Shown here piece after piece: positions 7,829-15,604 of a DNA stretch of 64,000 nucleotides. Made by a program: the position numbers and the translations under genes. The notes beneath the pieces were generated by a model. It had not been told where the DNA came from, ran no database searches, and saw only the letters and a program-made list of their open reading frames with translations. This stretch comes from Citrobacter sp. RHB25-C09. Lineage in GTDB: Bacteria > Pseudomonadota > Gammaproteobacteria > Enterobacterales > Enterobacteriaceae. Where the stretch lies: NCBI RefSeq assembly GCF_013836145.1, contig NZ_CP057483.1:2604001-2668000 (forward strand). The letters are read 5' to 3'. Each line of letters opens with the position of its first letter. Within the stretch, counting starts at the first letter, position 1.

Positions 7829-7904
7829 TCCTCTGTAGTTCAGTCGGTAGAACGGCGGACTGTTAATCCGTATGTCACTGGTTCGAGTCCAGTCAGAGGA
7901 GCCA
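7829..7904 (+). tRNA. tRNA-Asn (GTT), attachment site of the tandem islands
   Basis: Identical to the copy at 6032. Lying after nac, it is the positional equivalent of E. coli asnV. Its natural terminator is not adjacent: it is followed by island A and an integrase gene, and the tail TTTAGAAAAGCCCGC typical of these tRNAs is found instead at 22317. The 3' end 7881-7905 is repeated exactly at 17335-17359. Confidence 0.97.
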
Positions 7905-7905
7905 A
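7881..7905 (+). repeat. att core at the tRNA-Asn 3' end (left end of island A)
   Basis: 25-bp direct repeat beginning GTTCGAGTCC and ending GAGGAGCCAA, identical to 17335-17359 and nearly identical to 22302-22321. P4-type integrases insert at tRNA 3' ends and recreate the tRNA, as seen here. Confidence 0.85.
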
Positions 7906-7910
7906 TTTAA

Positions 7911-7942
7911 GGGAGGCAGACGTTCACTGACGTCTGCTTCCC
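7911..7942 (+). other. 13-bp hairpin next to att
   Basis: GGGAGGCAGACGT-TCACTG-ACGTCTGCTTCCC, fully paired with one G-U. It follows tRNA-Asn directly at the island end. The T run after it is weak, so it may stop tRNA readthrough or be part of the island end. Confidence 0.5.
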
Positions 7943-8083
7943 GCATTTCTATCAGTTGGTTATCCTTTCTTTCACGTTCACCCTCGTTCACTAAAAACCA
8001 CTCGAAGCCATATCATTTTGAAGGTAAAAATGCTGGTAATGCTGGTTCGATTTGCCTTTTACCAACAATCGAGGGGGGGGTTC

Positions 8084-8762
8084 ATGTCACTAACTGATAT
8101 TAAAGCAAAAAATGCAAAACCCCTTGAGAAGGAATATAAGCTAACCGATGGCTTTGGTATGTTCCTCCGTGTTACCCCTAAAGGTTCGAAATACTGGCAA
8201 ATGGCCTACCGTTTCGAAGGAAAGCAAAAACTCCTCTCTATTGGTGTTTACCCTGCTGTTTCTCTTTCTGACGCAAGACAACGCCTTGATGAGGCCAGAA
8301 GGCTTCTTGCTCAGGGTATTGACCCTAATGCAAAGAAACAGGCAGAGGTTAAAGAGCTAAAGGCCAAGCGTGATAAGACACGCTCCTTCGCTATGGTGGC
8401 TAAAGCTTGGTTTGCCACAAAAACAAAATGGTCAAAAGATTATGGTGATTCTGTATGGTAGCGTCTTGAAACCTATGTCTTCCCTGCGATTGGTGACAGC
8501 GATGTTGCCGAACTGGATACGGGTGACCTGCTGGTTCCAGTGAAAAAGGTTGAGGCACTTGGCTATCTTGAAGTTGCCATGCGCATTCAACAATACATTA
8601 CGGCGATCCTCCGCCATGCTGTCCAGCAAAAACTGATACGCCATAACCCTGCCTATGATATGGAAGGTGCTGTTCAGAAACCACAGACCGAACATCGTCC
8701 CGCGCTGGAACTGGAAGAAATCCCTCAACTACTTAAAAAAATTACCGAATACAAATGTAAGT
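8084..8762 (+). pseudogene. P4-type tyrosine integrase of island A, nonsense mutation plus IS truncation
   Basis: Site-specific recombinase placed beside its tRNA-Asn target. From the ATG at 8084 (MSLTDIKAKNAKPLEKEYKL) it shows the N-terminal arm-binding domain DGFGMFLRVTPKGSKYWQMAYRF and IGVYPAVSLSDARQRLDEARRLLAQGIDPN. An in-frame TAG at 8459-8461 interrupts it after GDSVW; the frame then continues RLETYVFPAIGDSDVAELDTGDLL and LRHAVQQKLIRHNPAYDMEG up to KITEYKCK, where the IS begins at about 8763. The catalytic domain (R-H-R-Y) is absent and is not found beyond the IS, so sequence was deleted as well. It cannot be functional; the island is fixed unless a related integrase acts in trans. Confidence 0.88.
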
Positions 8763-8841
8763 TGACCTTCCCCCTGAAAACAGTACCAGTCTAAACTGAA
8801 GTCTCCGGTCTTTCTTTCACCTCACAGAGAGGCACACTGCC

Positions 8842-9108
8842 ATGAAAAAGACCCGTTATACCGAAGAACAGATTGCGTTTGCGCTGAAACAGGCCGAAAC
8901 CGGCACCCGCGTCGGGGAAGTCTGCAGAAAGATGGGCATTTCTGAGGCCACTTTTTACAACTGGAAGAAAAAATTTGCCGGTCTGGGTGTGACGGAACTG
9001 CGGCGTCTGCGGCAACTGGAGGATGAAAACCAGCGGCTGAAGAAACTGGTGGCTGACCTGAGTCTGGACAAGGAGATGCTGCAGGAGGTACTGAAGCAAA
9101 AGTTCTGA
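8842..9108 (+). CDS. IS transposase OrfA
   Basis: 88-residue DNA-binding subunit with the IS3-type helix-turn-helix (TRYTEEQIAFALKQAETG...EVCRKMGISEATFYNWKKKFAG) and a C-terminal leucine-zipper-like heptad stretch (LRRLRQLEDENQRLKKLVADLSLDKEMLQEVL). In this family OrfA alone regulates and binds ends, and a -1 frameshift near its end yields the OrfAB transposase. A candidate slip site is the A run in GCAAAAGTTC just before the stop; OrfB lies in the -1 frame, as required. The frame is intact. Confidence 0.92.
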   Translation: MKKTRYTEEQIAFALKQAETGTRVGEVCRKMGISEATFYNWKKKFAGLGVTELRRLRQLEDENQRLKKLVADLSLDKEMLQEVLKQKF

Positions 9109-9131
9109 GGCCGGCTCAGAAGCGCCAGGCG

Positions 9132-9941
9132 GTGCATTTCCTGCGTGAGGCATATCGTATCAGCGTCCGTCGGGGATGCGGGTTGCTGATGCAGAGCAGA
9201 ACTGTCTACCACTGGCAGAGTCGGCGTGACGATCGGGCAATAACCCAGCGCATCAGGGAAATTGCGGAAACACGAATACGCTATGGCTGTCCGCGCATTC
9301 ACGTCCTGCTGCGACGAGAAGGCTGGCTAATTAACTATAAGAAAACACACCGGATTTACTGTCTGGAAGGCCTGAATCTGCGCAGGAAACGTCCCCGCAG
9401 ACATATCAGTGCGGCACACCGGCAGCAGCGTCCGACCCTGACGCACATCGATCAGTGCTGGAGTATGGATTTCGTGTCGGATAGTCTGTTTAACGGACGG
9501 CGCTTCCGGGCGCTGACTGTAGTGGATAATTTTAGTCGGGAATGTCTGGCGATCCATGCCGGAAAATCATTGAAGGGTGAGGATGTGGTCCGCGTAATGG
9601 AAGCGCTGCGGGTGTTGGATAAGCGTCTGCCGGTACGTATACAGACGGATAACGGCAGCGAATTTATCTCGAAGAGTCTGGATAAATGGGCGTATGAACA
9701 CGGTGTCATGATGGACTTCTCCCGCCCCGGAAAACCGACAGATAACCCGTTTATTGAATCGTTTAACGGCAGCCTGCGTGATGAATGCCTGAACATCCAC
9801 TGGTTTCTGTCGCTGGAAGATGCGCAGGACAAACTCGACAACTGGCGCAGGGAATACAATCATGAGAGAACGCATTCATCATTAAATGACATGACTCCGG
9901 CGGAATTCATCCGAAGTCTCCGGAAAGACGAAGAACTCTGA
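9132..9941 (+). CDS. IS transposase OrfB (DDE catalytic domain)
   Basis: Catalytic part of the OrfAB transposase, intact. In the -1 frame of OrfA its reading continues upstream through EAKVLRPAQKRQAV, so the ATG at 9132 is only the first methionine of the frame. An HTH_21-type region (RIREIAETRIRYGCPRIHVLLRREGW) is followed by the rve integrase core with all three acidic residues visible: Asp in QCWSMDFVSD, Asp in IQTDNGSEF, and Glu in NPFIESFNGSLRDECL. The last codons RKDEEL and the stop lie inside the first unit of the 51-bp tandem repeat at the right end. Confidence 0.92.
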   Translation: MHFLREAYRISVRRGCGLLMQSRTVYHWQSRRDDRAITQRIREIAETRIRYGCPRIHVLLRREGWLINYKKTHRIYCLEGLNLRRKRPRRHISAAHRQQRPTLTHIDQCWSMDFVSDSLFNGRRFRALTVVDNFSRECLAIHAGKSLKGEDVVRVMEALRVLDKRLPVRIQTDNGSEFISKSLDKWAYEHGVMMDFSRPGKPTDNPFIESFNGSLRDECLNIHWFLSLEDAQDKLDNWRREYNHERTHSSLNDMTPAEFIRSLRKDEEL

Positions 9942-10076
9942 TTTAGCACTGCACTGAATTTGGACCAGGGTCAGAAAGACGAAGAACTCTGATTTAGCAC
10001 TGCACTGAATTTGGACCAGGGTCAGAAAGACGAAGAACTCTGATTTAGCACTGCACTGAATTTGGACCAGGGTCAG
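9924..10076 (+). repeat. three exact tandem copies of the 51-bp IS right end
   Basis: Units start at 9924, 9975 and 10026, each beginning AAAGACGAAGAACTCTGATT and ending GGACCAGGGTCAG. The first contains the end of orfB; each carries the terminal inverted repeat, so the element has three potential right ends. Confidence 0.95.
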
Positions 10077-10178
10077 GATCACTGAGCCTGTCCCGGTGCC
10101 TGTTTCGTCAAATCGCGGTTTGGAGAGCTGGATAGGGAATGTGACGTCATTGTTTCGGAATGAGAAACAGGTTTTTGA

Positions 10179-10277
10179 TTAACCAATCTTGGCGTTGATC
10201 GCTTTCTCAAAGTCGCCTTTTTCACCACATCCCGCCAGAACCAGCGCAGCACCTGCCATGAGTAAGATTTTCTTCAT
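10179..10277 (-). CDS. short lipoprotein-like peptide, perhaps an N-terminal fragment
   Basis: 32 codons from the ATG at 10277: MKKILLMAGAALVLAGCGEKGDF then EKAINAKIG and stop. The first 17 residues form a textbook lipoprotein signal with lipobox LAGC; the mature part would be only about 16 residues. Full-length relatives of this kind of protein are expected to be longer, so the gene may be cut by the deletion to its left, next to the IS. It could also be a genuine small lipoprotein of the entericidin or lysis type. The ATCGAT-rich region lies directly upstream. Too short for any function call. Confidence 0.45.
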   Translation of the reverse strand: MKKILLMAGAALVLAGCGEKGDFEKAINAKIG

Positions 10278-10432
10278 TTTAATATCCCATCAGTGATAAA
10301 GAACAGGTTGTTTGTGGCAGGAATGAGAATCGAAGTGACCCTATTCCCAACCGGATCGCACCCGATCCACAAACAGTATGTTTAACCAATTGATAGAATT
10401 GAATTATTTTTGATGTTCGTAATATCGTTTAA

Positions 10433-10562
10433 ATCGATCGATAAAAAACAAACAATAGCTACAGCCTATCAAAATAGGCTAAATTAATCGATTAAAGCAA
10501 TTAAATTATCGATCAATAAACCGTTTTCAATCGATAAAGACTATCAATAATAAATTATCGAT
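10433..10562. promoter_or_regulatory. array of six ATCGAT palindromes
   Basis: ATCGAT occurs at 10433, 10437, 10487, 10508, 10530 and 10557 in an AT-rich stretch, the middle ones 21 and 22 bp apart, about two helical turns. A small hairpin (AGCCTAT-CAAA-ATAGGCT) lies among them. There is no gene in 10278-10701; the array may be a cooperative operator upstream of the lipoprotein-like gene. The binding factor is unknown. Confidence 0.5.
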
Positions 10563-10701
10563 CTTTTATATCAATTGATTGATGGTGGTGGTCAACAATG
10601 GAACGCCACAGTTGGGGCTTTGGCTGGATGTTCGGCGGGATAAAGAATGAAGCAGCACACAATTAGCAATGTGCTGATTCATCAATTAGCATTTTCTACT
10701 T

Positions 10702-11850
10702 TCACTTCAAATGGCTCAACTCATCACAACTCTTCTTATAACCTTTATCACAGGATACCTTAAACATATTTCTTGCTTTCTGTATGGATTTATTTGCCCC
10801 TTGACCATTTTCATACATAACACCTAACTGATACATAGCATCCAGTTGATAATCTTTTCCAAGATTATATATACCTCTATTAGTTAGTGTGGTTGAAAGA
10901 ACTTGATAGTAATGAAATGATTTTTTAAAATCAATTTTAGGAAAAGACTCATTACTATTATATGAATCGTTGCCATGATAATAAAAATAAGCCATCTTGT
11001 ATACAGCTTGTAGATTGTGACGTTCTGCTGCTTTTTCTAAATATTTAGATGAACGAAGGGAGTCGGGTTCATGCTGATATTGATAATATTCAAAAAGAGC
11101 GTATGACGCGTTTGAATTGCCCTGTTTATCAGACTCAATTAGATATTTAAGTGCCTTATCACGATCAACCTTTACATTATTAGTTCCTCGGAAATAGATA
11201 TATCCTATTTTATACTGCGCATCTGCATTACCTTCTTGAGCGGCCTTTTTCAGATAGTATATGTATTTTTTCTGATCGTATTCTTGAATTTTATCATAAC
11301 CACCATACATCAAAGCTAGTTGATAGGATGCATCGGCATTTCCATTATTGGAAAAATTCTCTAATTTCGTTTTGTTTATCTCATGACAATGTCTAAATTC
11401 TTCATCTGCATTTTTGAGATCATCATATTCAGCAAAATTATTTTCGAGCATAACCTTTATATTTAACACAGCCTTAAACTCACCTAATTGCGCAGCCTTA
11501 TGGAATAATTCTTTTGCTAATTTAACATTTTTCCCCTGAACTCCTTTCCCTGTATAATATAACAAACCTAATCCATTTAAAGACTGAGCACTACCTTTTT
11601 TGGACGATTCTTCCCATAGTATCTTTGCCTTCTGAAAGTTCTGGGGAAGTCCCTCTCCTGTATAATACATCTTTCCTAAATTATATTGAGCCTCTGCATC
11701 ACCATGTTCAGCAGCTTGCTGGCATGCTCGTACATCAACTTGGCATCTATCATAAGCCTCGTATCTCTCCTGCTCACTTTGAGCATAGGCCGGAGTACCA
11801 ATCAGAAATCCTTCTAGAAATATAAAACACAAAAACAGACTTTTTTTCAT
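10702..11850 (-). CDS. exported Sel1-repeat protein
   Basis: 382 residues from the ATG at 11850 (AGG about 8 bp upstream); an in-frame ATG at 11895 would precede the signal peptide and is rejected. Signal MKKSLFLCFIFLEGFLIGTPAYA is cut before QSEQERYEAYD, so the protein is periplasmic. At least six Sel1-like (SLR) helical hairpins follow: AEAQYNLGKMYYTGEGLPQN, QSLNGLGLLYYTGKGVQGKN, ADASYQLALMYGG, ADAQYKIGYIYFRGTNN, LQAVYKMAYFYYHGND and DAMYQLGVMYENGQGANKS. SLR proteins scaffold interactions, and several are immunity proteins for periplasmic T6SS toxins. Placement next to an effector/immunity set suggests such a role, but its cognate toxin is not here. Low GC points to transfer. Confidence 0.8.
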   Translation of the reverse strand: MKKSLFLCFIFLEGFLIGTPAYAQSEQERYEAYDRCQVDVRACQQAAEHGDAEAQYNLGKMYYTGEGLPQNFQKAKILWEESSKKGSAQSLNGLGLLYYTGKGVQGKNVKLAKELFHKAAQLGEFKAVLNIKVMLENNFAEYDDLKNADEEFRHCHEINKTKLENFSNNGNADASYQLALMYGGYDKIQEYDQKKYIYYLKKAAQEGNADAQYKIGYIYFRGTNNVKVDRDKALKYLIESDKQGNSNASYALFEYYQYQHEPDSLRSSKYLEKAAERHNLQAVYKMAYFYYHGNDSYNSNESFPKIDFKKSFHYYQVLSTTLTNRGIYNLGKDYQLDAMYQLGVMYENGQGANKSIQKARNMFKVSCDKGYKKSCDELSHLK

Positions 11851-12009
11851 TATATTTACCTGCCCATAACACAAGAGGGAAAACACTACCCACAAATTAT
11901 TTTTAGACTAAAAGTAATATTAACCTTGTATTCACAATGATTTTCAAGGTCAATTTCTCTGACATTATTGTATAATCCGCAAGTTAATATCCAAAGTTAA
12001 GTGTGTATA

Positions 12010-12690
12010 TTATTTTTTAAACTGTTTATTGCACCATAAGCAGAATGCATCATTTGTATCTTTATCTCCTATTTCTGATTTTGCTTTTATTATAGCAGAT
12101 GCATCATGAGGTCTTTTTATACCAAGTGAATGGTATAACCAATAAACAAATGAATTATTTATTTTCACTCCATCATCTATTTGTTCAGGCGATAATGAAA
12201 AATCATAAACATCACCTAATTGTCCATAACCGATGGCGAGTAATGACAAAAACTCCCTTGCGTTATCAGCAACTACACAGCATAACATCGAACCGGAACC
12301 AGAACCCATATGAACAATTCTAAGAGAGTTGCTATCATCCAGCCAAAAGGCAAGTTGAGAACCATCAAATCCACTCTCTGCAAATGATACGAGCCTTGAT
12401 GAAATTTCCTCTGTAATTTCAGTGAGATCAAACCAATAGTGAATTCCTTTCTGACCTGATGTTGTAAAAGTTATATCTGGATTAATCTCATAATCTGAAC
12501 TAATCCTTCCATAAGAATAAACTGTAGGGTCCCCCATCATTCCTTTTGGCGTTTCAATAAGGCCATCATGAGATTCAACAAGGCCATTTTCATTTATCCA
12601 CTGATACAACTGCTCAATTTCCTCTGGAACACTTATATCACATGATAAATTTTCAAATTCTTTTTTTAAATCTAACAATAAGTTATTCAT
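12010..12690 (-). CDS. putative immunity protein, SMI1/KNR4-like
   Basis: 226 residues from the ATG at 12690 (MNNLLLDLKKEFENL); an earlier in-frame ATG at 12714 adds eight residues. No signal peptide and no membrane segment, so it is cytosolic. The pattern of an N-terminal helix with EEIEQLYQWIN, then YSYGRISSDYEINPDITFTTSG, an acidic middle and a C-terminal helical part with SLLAIGYGQLGD is what I expect of the SMI1/KNR4 immunity superfamily, whose members neutralise varied toxins. It is downstream of the Im-type gene in a run of immunity-like genes. The family assignment is a judgement by eye, and no toxin partner can be named. Confidence 0.55.
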   Translation of the reverse strand: MNNLLLDLKKEFENLSCDISVPEEIEQLYQWINENGLVESHDGLIETPKGMMGDPTVYSYGRISSDYEINPDITFTTSGQKGIHYWFDLTEITEEISSRLVSFAESGFDGSQLAFWLDDSNSLRIVHMGSGSGSMLCCVVADNAREFLSLLAIGYGQLGDVYDFSLSPEQIDDGVKINNSFVYWLYHSLGIKRPHDASAIIKAKSEIGDKDTNDAFCLWCNKQFKK

Positions 12691-12726
12691 AATAGAAATC
12701 TCAAAATACCACAAAGAGCGTTAACA

Positions 12727-12744
12727 CCACGCTTGATAGCGTGG
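12727..12744 (-). other. intergenic hairpin
   Basis: CCACGCT-TGAT-AGCGTGG, a perfect 7-bp stem between the Im-type gene and the SMI1-like gene. There is no T run, so it is more likely an mRNA processing or stability element than a terminator. Confidence 0.4.
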
Positions 12745-12771
12745 AACATATATCATCTATGTAACATGAGG

Positions 12772-13020
12772 CTAATTTTTAAAGCCCGACTTTCCATTTT
12801 TTTGACGCCATTCTTTGACTTCTTGAACAACACCTTCGGGGCTATCTTCCCGATCTTCTCGTGGATAGTAAATGAGATCTGAGCCATCAGGATGCTCAGT
12901 CAATCGTTTAAACTCAAGGATATTTTGGATATCTTCTGCTTCAGTAGTATTATCGACATCAAATATCTTACGAACAAAATCCAAAAACTCTTCCTCTGTA
13001 TAATCACTAATTTGTTTCAT
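12772..13020 (-). CDS. colicin/pyocin DNase immunity protein (Im2/Im9 type)
   Basis: 82-residue acidic protein that should bind and block the HNH nuclease encoded one base upstream. It matches the colicin immunity family: DYTEEEFLDFVRKIF in helix 1, a variable specificity helix 2 (TEAEDIQNILEFKRLTEHPDGS), then the conserved SDLIYYPRED with the Tyr-Tyr pair (residues 51-52) that contacts the DNase, and SPEGVVQEVKEWRQKNGKSGFK. Length is near the usual 84-87. It acts in the cytosol of the producer. Immediate coupling to the toxin gene, toxin first and immunity second, is the standard order. Confidence 0.93.
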   Translation of the reverse strand: MKQISDYTEEEFLDFVRKIFDVDNTTEAEDIQNILEFKRLTEHPDGSDLIYYPREDREDSPEGVVQEVKEWRQKNGKSGFKN

Positions 13021-13021
13021 G

Positions 13022-14716
13022 TTATCCGCCTCTATGAATATCTATATGACGTTTCGGAGTTACTATTCCCATATTATCAATATTATAAACCTCACCACCT
13101 TCAATTATTGGTTTAATATGATGAATATCATACTTTATCTTTCCTCCGACCTGCTCACTTTCCCTTGGTGCTGGGGCTTTACCTACCTTGATATTACCGG
13201 AGTTGCCCCGTTTAAATTGTCTAGATAAATCAGGATCTTTTGAGACTTCTAACCAAAATGCCTTACGGAACTGGTCAAAGTTACCAAAGGTTCGCCCTCG
13301 TAGCTTGTCTGCTATCTGACTTGGAACCGGAGAACCATTCCCCGTGTTAGCATCAGACAACCAAATACCGCTAACCTTCTGGCCTTTACCCGTTACCTGA
13401 CCGGGATTGTTTCGCAGATATATATATATCGGTGGAATATCCGATATTGGCAGAATAAGAATATAATCTGCAAAATCCTTCTCTTCCGGTGCCGGAGTGG
13501 TTGTAGCCTCAATACTGGTATCTTCCGGCATCGGATCAACAACTACCGGGTTCGGTATCCTTACCGGATTCTGGTTTCCTGTATTTGATGGAACATTGAC
13601 ACCTGAACTGTCTGGTGTCCAGATGATGGTAATACGCGGATCTTCCTCTGTGGTGAACGTATACGCTTTTCTGGAGTCATCCCAATCCATTTTGCGCACA
13701 CGCACCATGTCTTTACCCGGTGGGGTGTGCCAGCCATGAGGAACAGGATTACCTATATCATCCTGTTCCCATGTATAACGCACACGGCTTGGTGCTTCAC
13801 GCATCTGTTCCAGACGCATCCGGTCAATAAAGTCCTGTTCACCGTCATTCAGCCTGCCGGGCATCATTCCCATCACAACTGCGGCGATGGGAGCACCGGG
13901 ACCGCTGGCTGCTATTCTTCCAGCTCCGCTTGCTATCTCACCAAGTTTTACCGCCCACGTACCTGACGTAATGGCACTTCCACCAATCAGACCAAGCACA
14001 CTGGCACCTTCGACAGCCGTCTGAGCATTAGCAGCACTCGTCGCTGCGGCTGTTGCCCGCTGGTATTCGACTTCCTCATGGTTACCGAACCACCATTTAT
14101 ATAGGGCGCTTCGTTTCTTTGGCTCTGGAATATCTTCAGCAGGTTTCTTCTTCTTGGCAGTCTGGGCGTGCTGGACAACATCATTATCTGATGCAGGGTC
14201 GGCAGGTGGAACAGCCTGATAAAATGCCATCGCAGCGAAATTGGTATGAGGCTCCTGATCTACTCCGGCATCATTACAACCTTCACCACGAAGGCAGGAT
14301 TTGGCAAAGACACGATTACGATCACGTTCTTCCGCGAGTTGTTTAGTTCTTTCTTCTTCTGCGGCCTTACGTTCAGCAACCAATGCCGCAAGGGCTGTAA
14401 TAGAAGGATCCGGGCCTCTGCCAACCCATTGTCCTGCTGGCGCAATAATCCAGTTAGACCCTGAAGGGCAGGCACAGCGCACGATTGAACCATCAACCGC
14501 TGCTATTTTTCCATCATTGGTATCACGGGGTTCACCGGATACGATAACCCCTACCTCACCACATTTAGGGCATGGGGTTGTTTTATCCCCAACACGAACA
14601 ACTCTTCGCCCATGTTCAGTATCATTAGACATTGAGGCGATACATTCAGCACCCGTGGTTGTTTTATCGCCCTCCAGTGCTGTCCCTCGGCCATAACAGT
14701 CAGATCGATGACCCAT
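13022..14716 (-). CDS. T6SS cargo effector: PAAR + S-type pyocin + colicin-type HNH DNase
   Basis: 564 residues. The N-terminus (1-95) is PAAR-like with a Cys cluster (PCPKCGE and RCACPSG) and GDKTTT/VGDKTTP repeats, expected to cap the VgrG spike. A charged coiled region (AERKAAEEERTKQLAEERDRNR) and a Gly/Ala-rich segment (270-320) follow. Residues about 335-395 (RYTWEQDDIGNPVPHGWH..RITIIWTP) resemble the S-pyocin domain. From about 420 the colicin E2/E9-type DNase begins: GKGQKVSGIWL, GSPVPSQIADKLRGRTF, FRKAFWLEVSKDPDLS and the HNH motif YDIHHIKPIIEGG...VTPKRHIDIHRGG with His at 532, 533, 557 and 561. It would degrade DNA of competitors. No T6SS structural genes are in the window, so secretion in trans is inferred. 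The start overlaps the preceding stop (TAATG). Confidence 0.92.
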   Translation of the reverse strand: MGHRSDCYGRGTALEGDKTTTGAECIASMSNDTEHGRRVVRVGDKTTPCPKCGEVGVIVSGEPRDTNDGKIAAVDGSIVRCACPSGSNWIIAPAGQWVGRGPDPSITALAALVAERKAAEEERTKQLAEERDRNRVFAKSCLRGEGCNDAGVDQEPHTNFAAMAFYQAVPPADPASDNDVVQHAQTAKKKKPAEDIPEPKKRSALYKWWFGNHEEVEYQRATAAATSAANAQTAVEGASVLGLIGGSAITSGTWAVKLGEIASGAGRIAASGPGAPIAAVVMGMMPGRLNDGEQDFIDRMRLEQMREAPSRVRYTWEQDDIGNPVPHGWHTPPGKDMVRVRKMDWDDSRKAYTFTTEEDPRITIIWTPDSSGVNVPSNTGNQNPVRIPNPVVVDPMPEDTSIEATTTPAPEEKDFADYILILPISDIPPIYIYLRNNPGQVTGKGQKVSGIWLSDANTGNGSPVPSQIADKLRGRTFGNFDQFRKAFWLEVSKDPDLSRQFKRGNSGNIKVGKAPAPRESEQVGGKIKYDIHHIKPIIEGGEVYNIDNMGIVTPKRHIDIHRGG

Positions 14717-15204
14717 TACGCCACCTCACAGGATGACAGGAAATCCTCCGGCATCTTCTCTCCTTCACGGCCTACAATCATCGGGCCATTGCACAGAGTG
14801 CTGATAATCTCATCTCCGTTATCCAGATGACTGTTGACCAGCGCTACACCGCGACCATTTACCTCACTCATTTTACCCGCACCAGTGACAATTTTCGCCG
14901 TTCTCCCGTCAGGGTAAACAACCTCATCACCGACTAAAGCAATATTAACTTTCCTGCCGTCTGAAAGTTCGATTTCGTTTCCGTTGTATGCTGCACGAAC
15001 TGTTCCCCCTTCTCTGGTAAGGCTGCCATCTACAGCAATACGGTATAGGGCATTAACAGGATGCTGGCGGCAATATTCCTGCTGGTCAGAGATTAGCGCC
15101 CGTGTTTCATCATTCATTCCGGCCAGTTGTTCCGCCGTAAACGGTGATTGATCCATTGTTGCCAGCACTTCCGGAGTCAGTTCATTGTTGTATTGACGAT
15201 CCAT
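14716..15204 (-). CDS. unrecognised protein with PAAR-like C-terminal half, partner of the effector
   Basis: 162 residues, cytosolic, translationally coupled to the DNase effector by a one-base stop/start overlap. Residues 1-50 are polar and helical (ELTPEVLATMDQSPFTAEQLAGMNDETRALISDQQEYC). From about 85 to 160 there is a beta-rich stretch with GDEVVYPDGRTAKIVTGAG, VALVNSHLDNGDEII and CNGPMIVGREGEKMP; the pattern VALVNSHLDNGDEI resembles the PAAR signature of a conserved small-residue loop followed by GD. It is not a DUF1795 (EagR) chaperone or DUF4123 adaptor that I can recognise. I infer a spike-tip or loading partner for the effector; function is unproven. Start ATG at 15204 with a GGAAA-type leader. 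Confidence 0.6.
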   Translation of the reverse strand: MDRQYNNELTPEVLATMDQSPFTAEQLAGMNDETRALISDQQEYCRQHPVNALYRIAVDGSLTREGGTVRAAYNGNEIELSDGRKVNIALVGDEVVYPDGRTAKIVTGAGKMSEVNGRGVALVNSHLDNGDEIISTLCNGPMIVGREGEKMPEDFLSSCEVA

Positions 15205-15334
15205 TTCCTTTTCCTTGTCATGTTTGTGGTTAAGTTGATGTAATACTAACCGATCCGCAATTTGACTTAAAAGCGATGTTTGTCATGAAGTTATAAAAAC
15301 CAACGACAAAATCAACAATGATGACGTATTCAGC

Positions 15335-15604
15335 TTAGGGCATTAATGATGTTATCGTTTCTTCACTCATCTGGCCGAGTTCAGAAATTAACCTTCGATA
15401 GCTGTTTACCATTTGCTCCCTGTCCAAATCACCGTCGGCTTCTGACAGGAAGTAATAACCGTAATCTTTAATGCAAATGTTTTCACCATTTTCCAGCGTG
15501 AGGTTTATTCCTTTTTCATTTTCCTCCATGCTGGTGATCAAACAGGTCATAAAGGGAATGTTTTCTTTCGCTTTAAAGATGTTTATTATTTTTATAGCTT
15601 TCAT
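15335..15604 (-). CDS. hypothetical 89-residue protein
   Basis: No family recognised. MKAIKIINIFKAKENIPFMTC is followed by a regular beta pattern (CLITSMEENEKGINLTLENGENICIKDYGYYFL) and a helical tail (DREQMVNSYRRLISELGQMSEETITSL). No signal peptide. The ATG at 15604 has AAGGAGGAGC nine bases upstream, a strong ribosome-binding site, which supports real translation. It is the first gene of the leftward effector cluster, separated from the PAAR-like gene by about 130 bp. The size and strand fit an accessory or immunity-type gene, but that is speculation. Confidence 0.55.
   Translation of the reverse strand: MKAIKIINIFKAKENIPFMTCLITSMEENEKGINLTLENGENICIKDYGYYFLSEADGDLDREQMVNSYRRLISELGQMSEETITSLMP

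Larger units (their letters stand above)
8763..10075 (+). mobile_element. IS3-family (IS407-like group) insertion sequence with extended right end
   Basis: Two overlapping transposase frames between imperfect terminal repeats: left TGACCTTCCCCCTGAAAACAG, right (reversed) TGACCCTGGTCCAAATTCAG. The basic element would be 8763-9973 (about 1.2 kb); two more copies of its terminal 51 bp extend it to 10075. No short target duplication is seen at the flanks, which fits a deletion of adjacent DNA after insertion into the integrase gene. Confidence 0.85.

Noticed and set aside
9882..10082. Minus-strand frame with a protein repeat (LTLVQIQCSAKSEFFVF three times)
   Set aside because: It is the reverse of the triplicated 51-bp IS end; the repeat is in the DNA, and the frame has no start site or family character.
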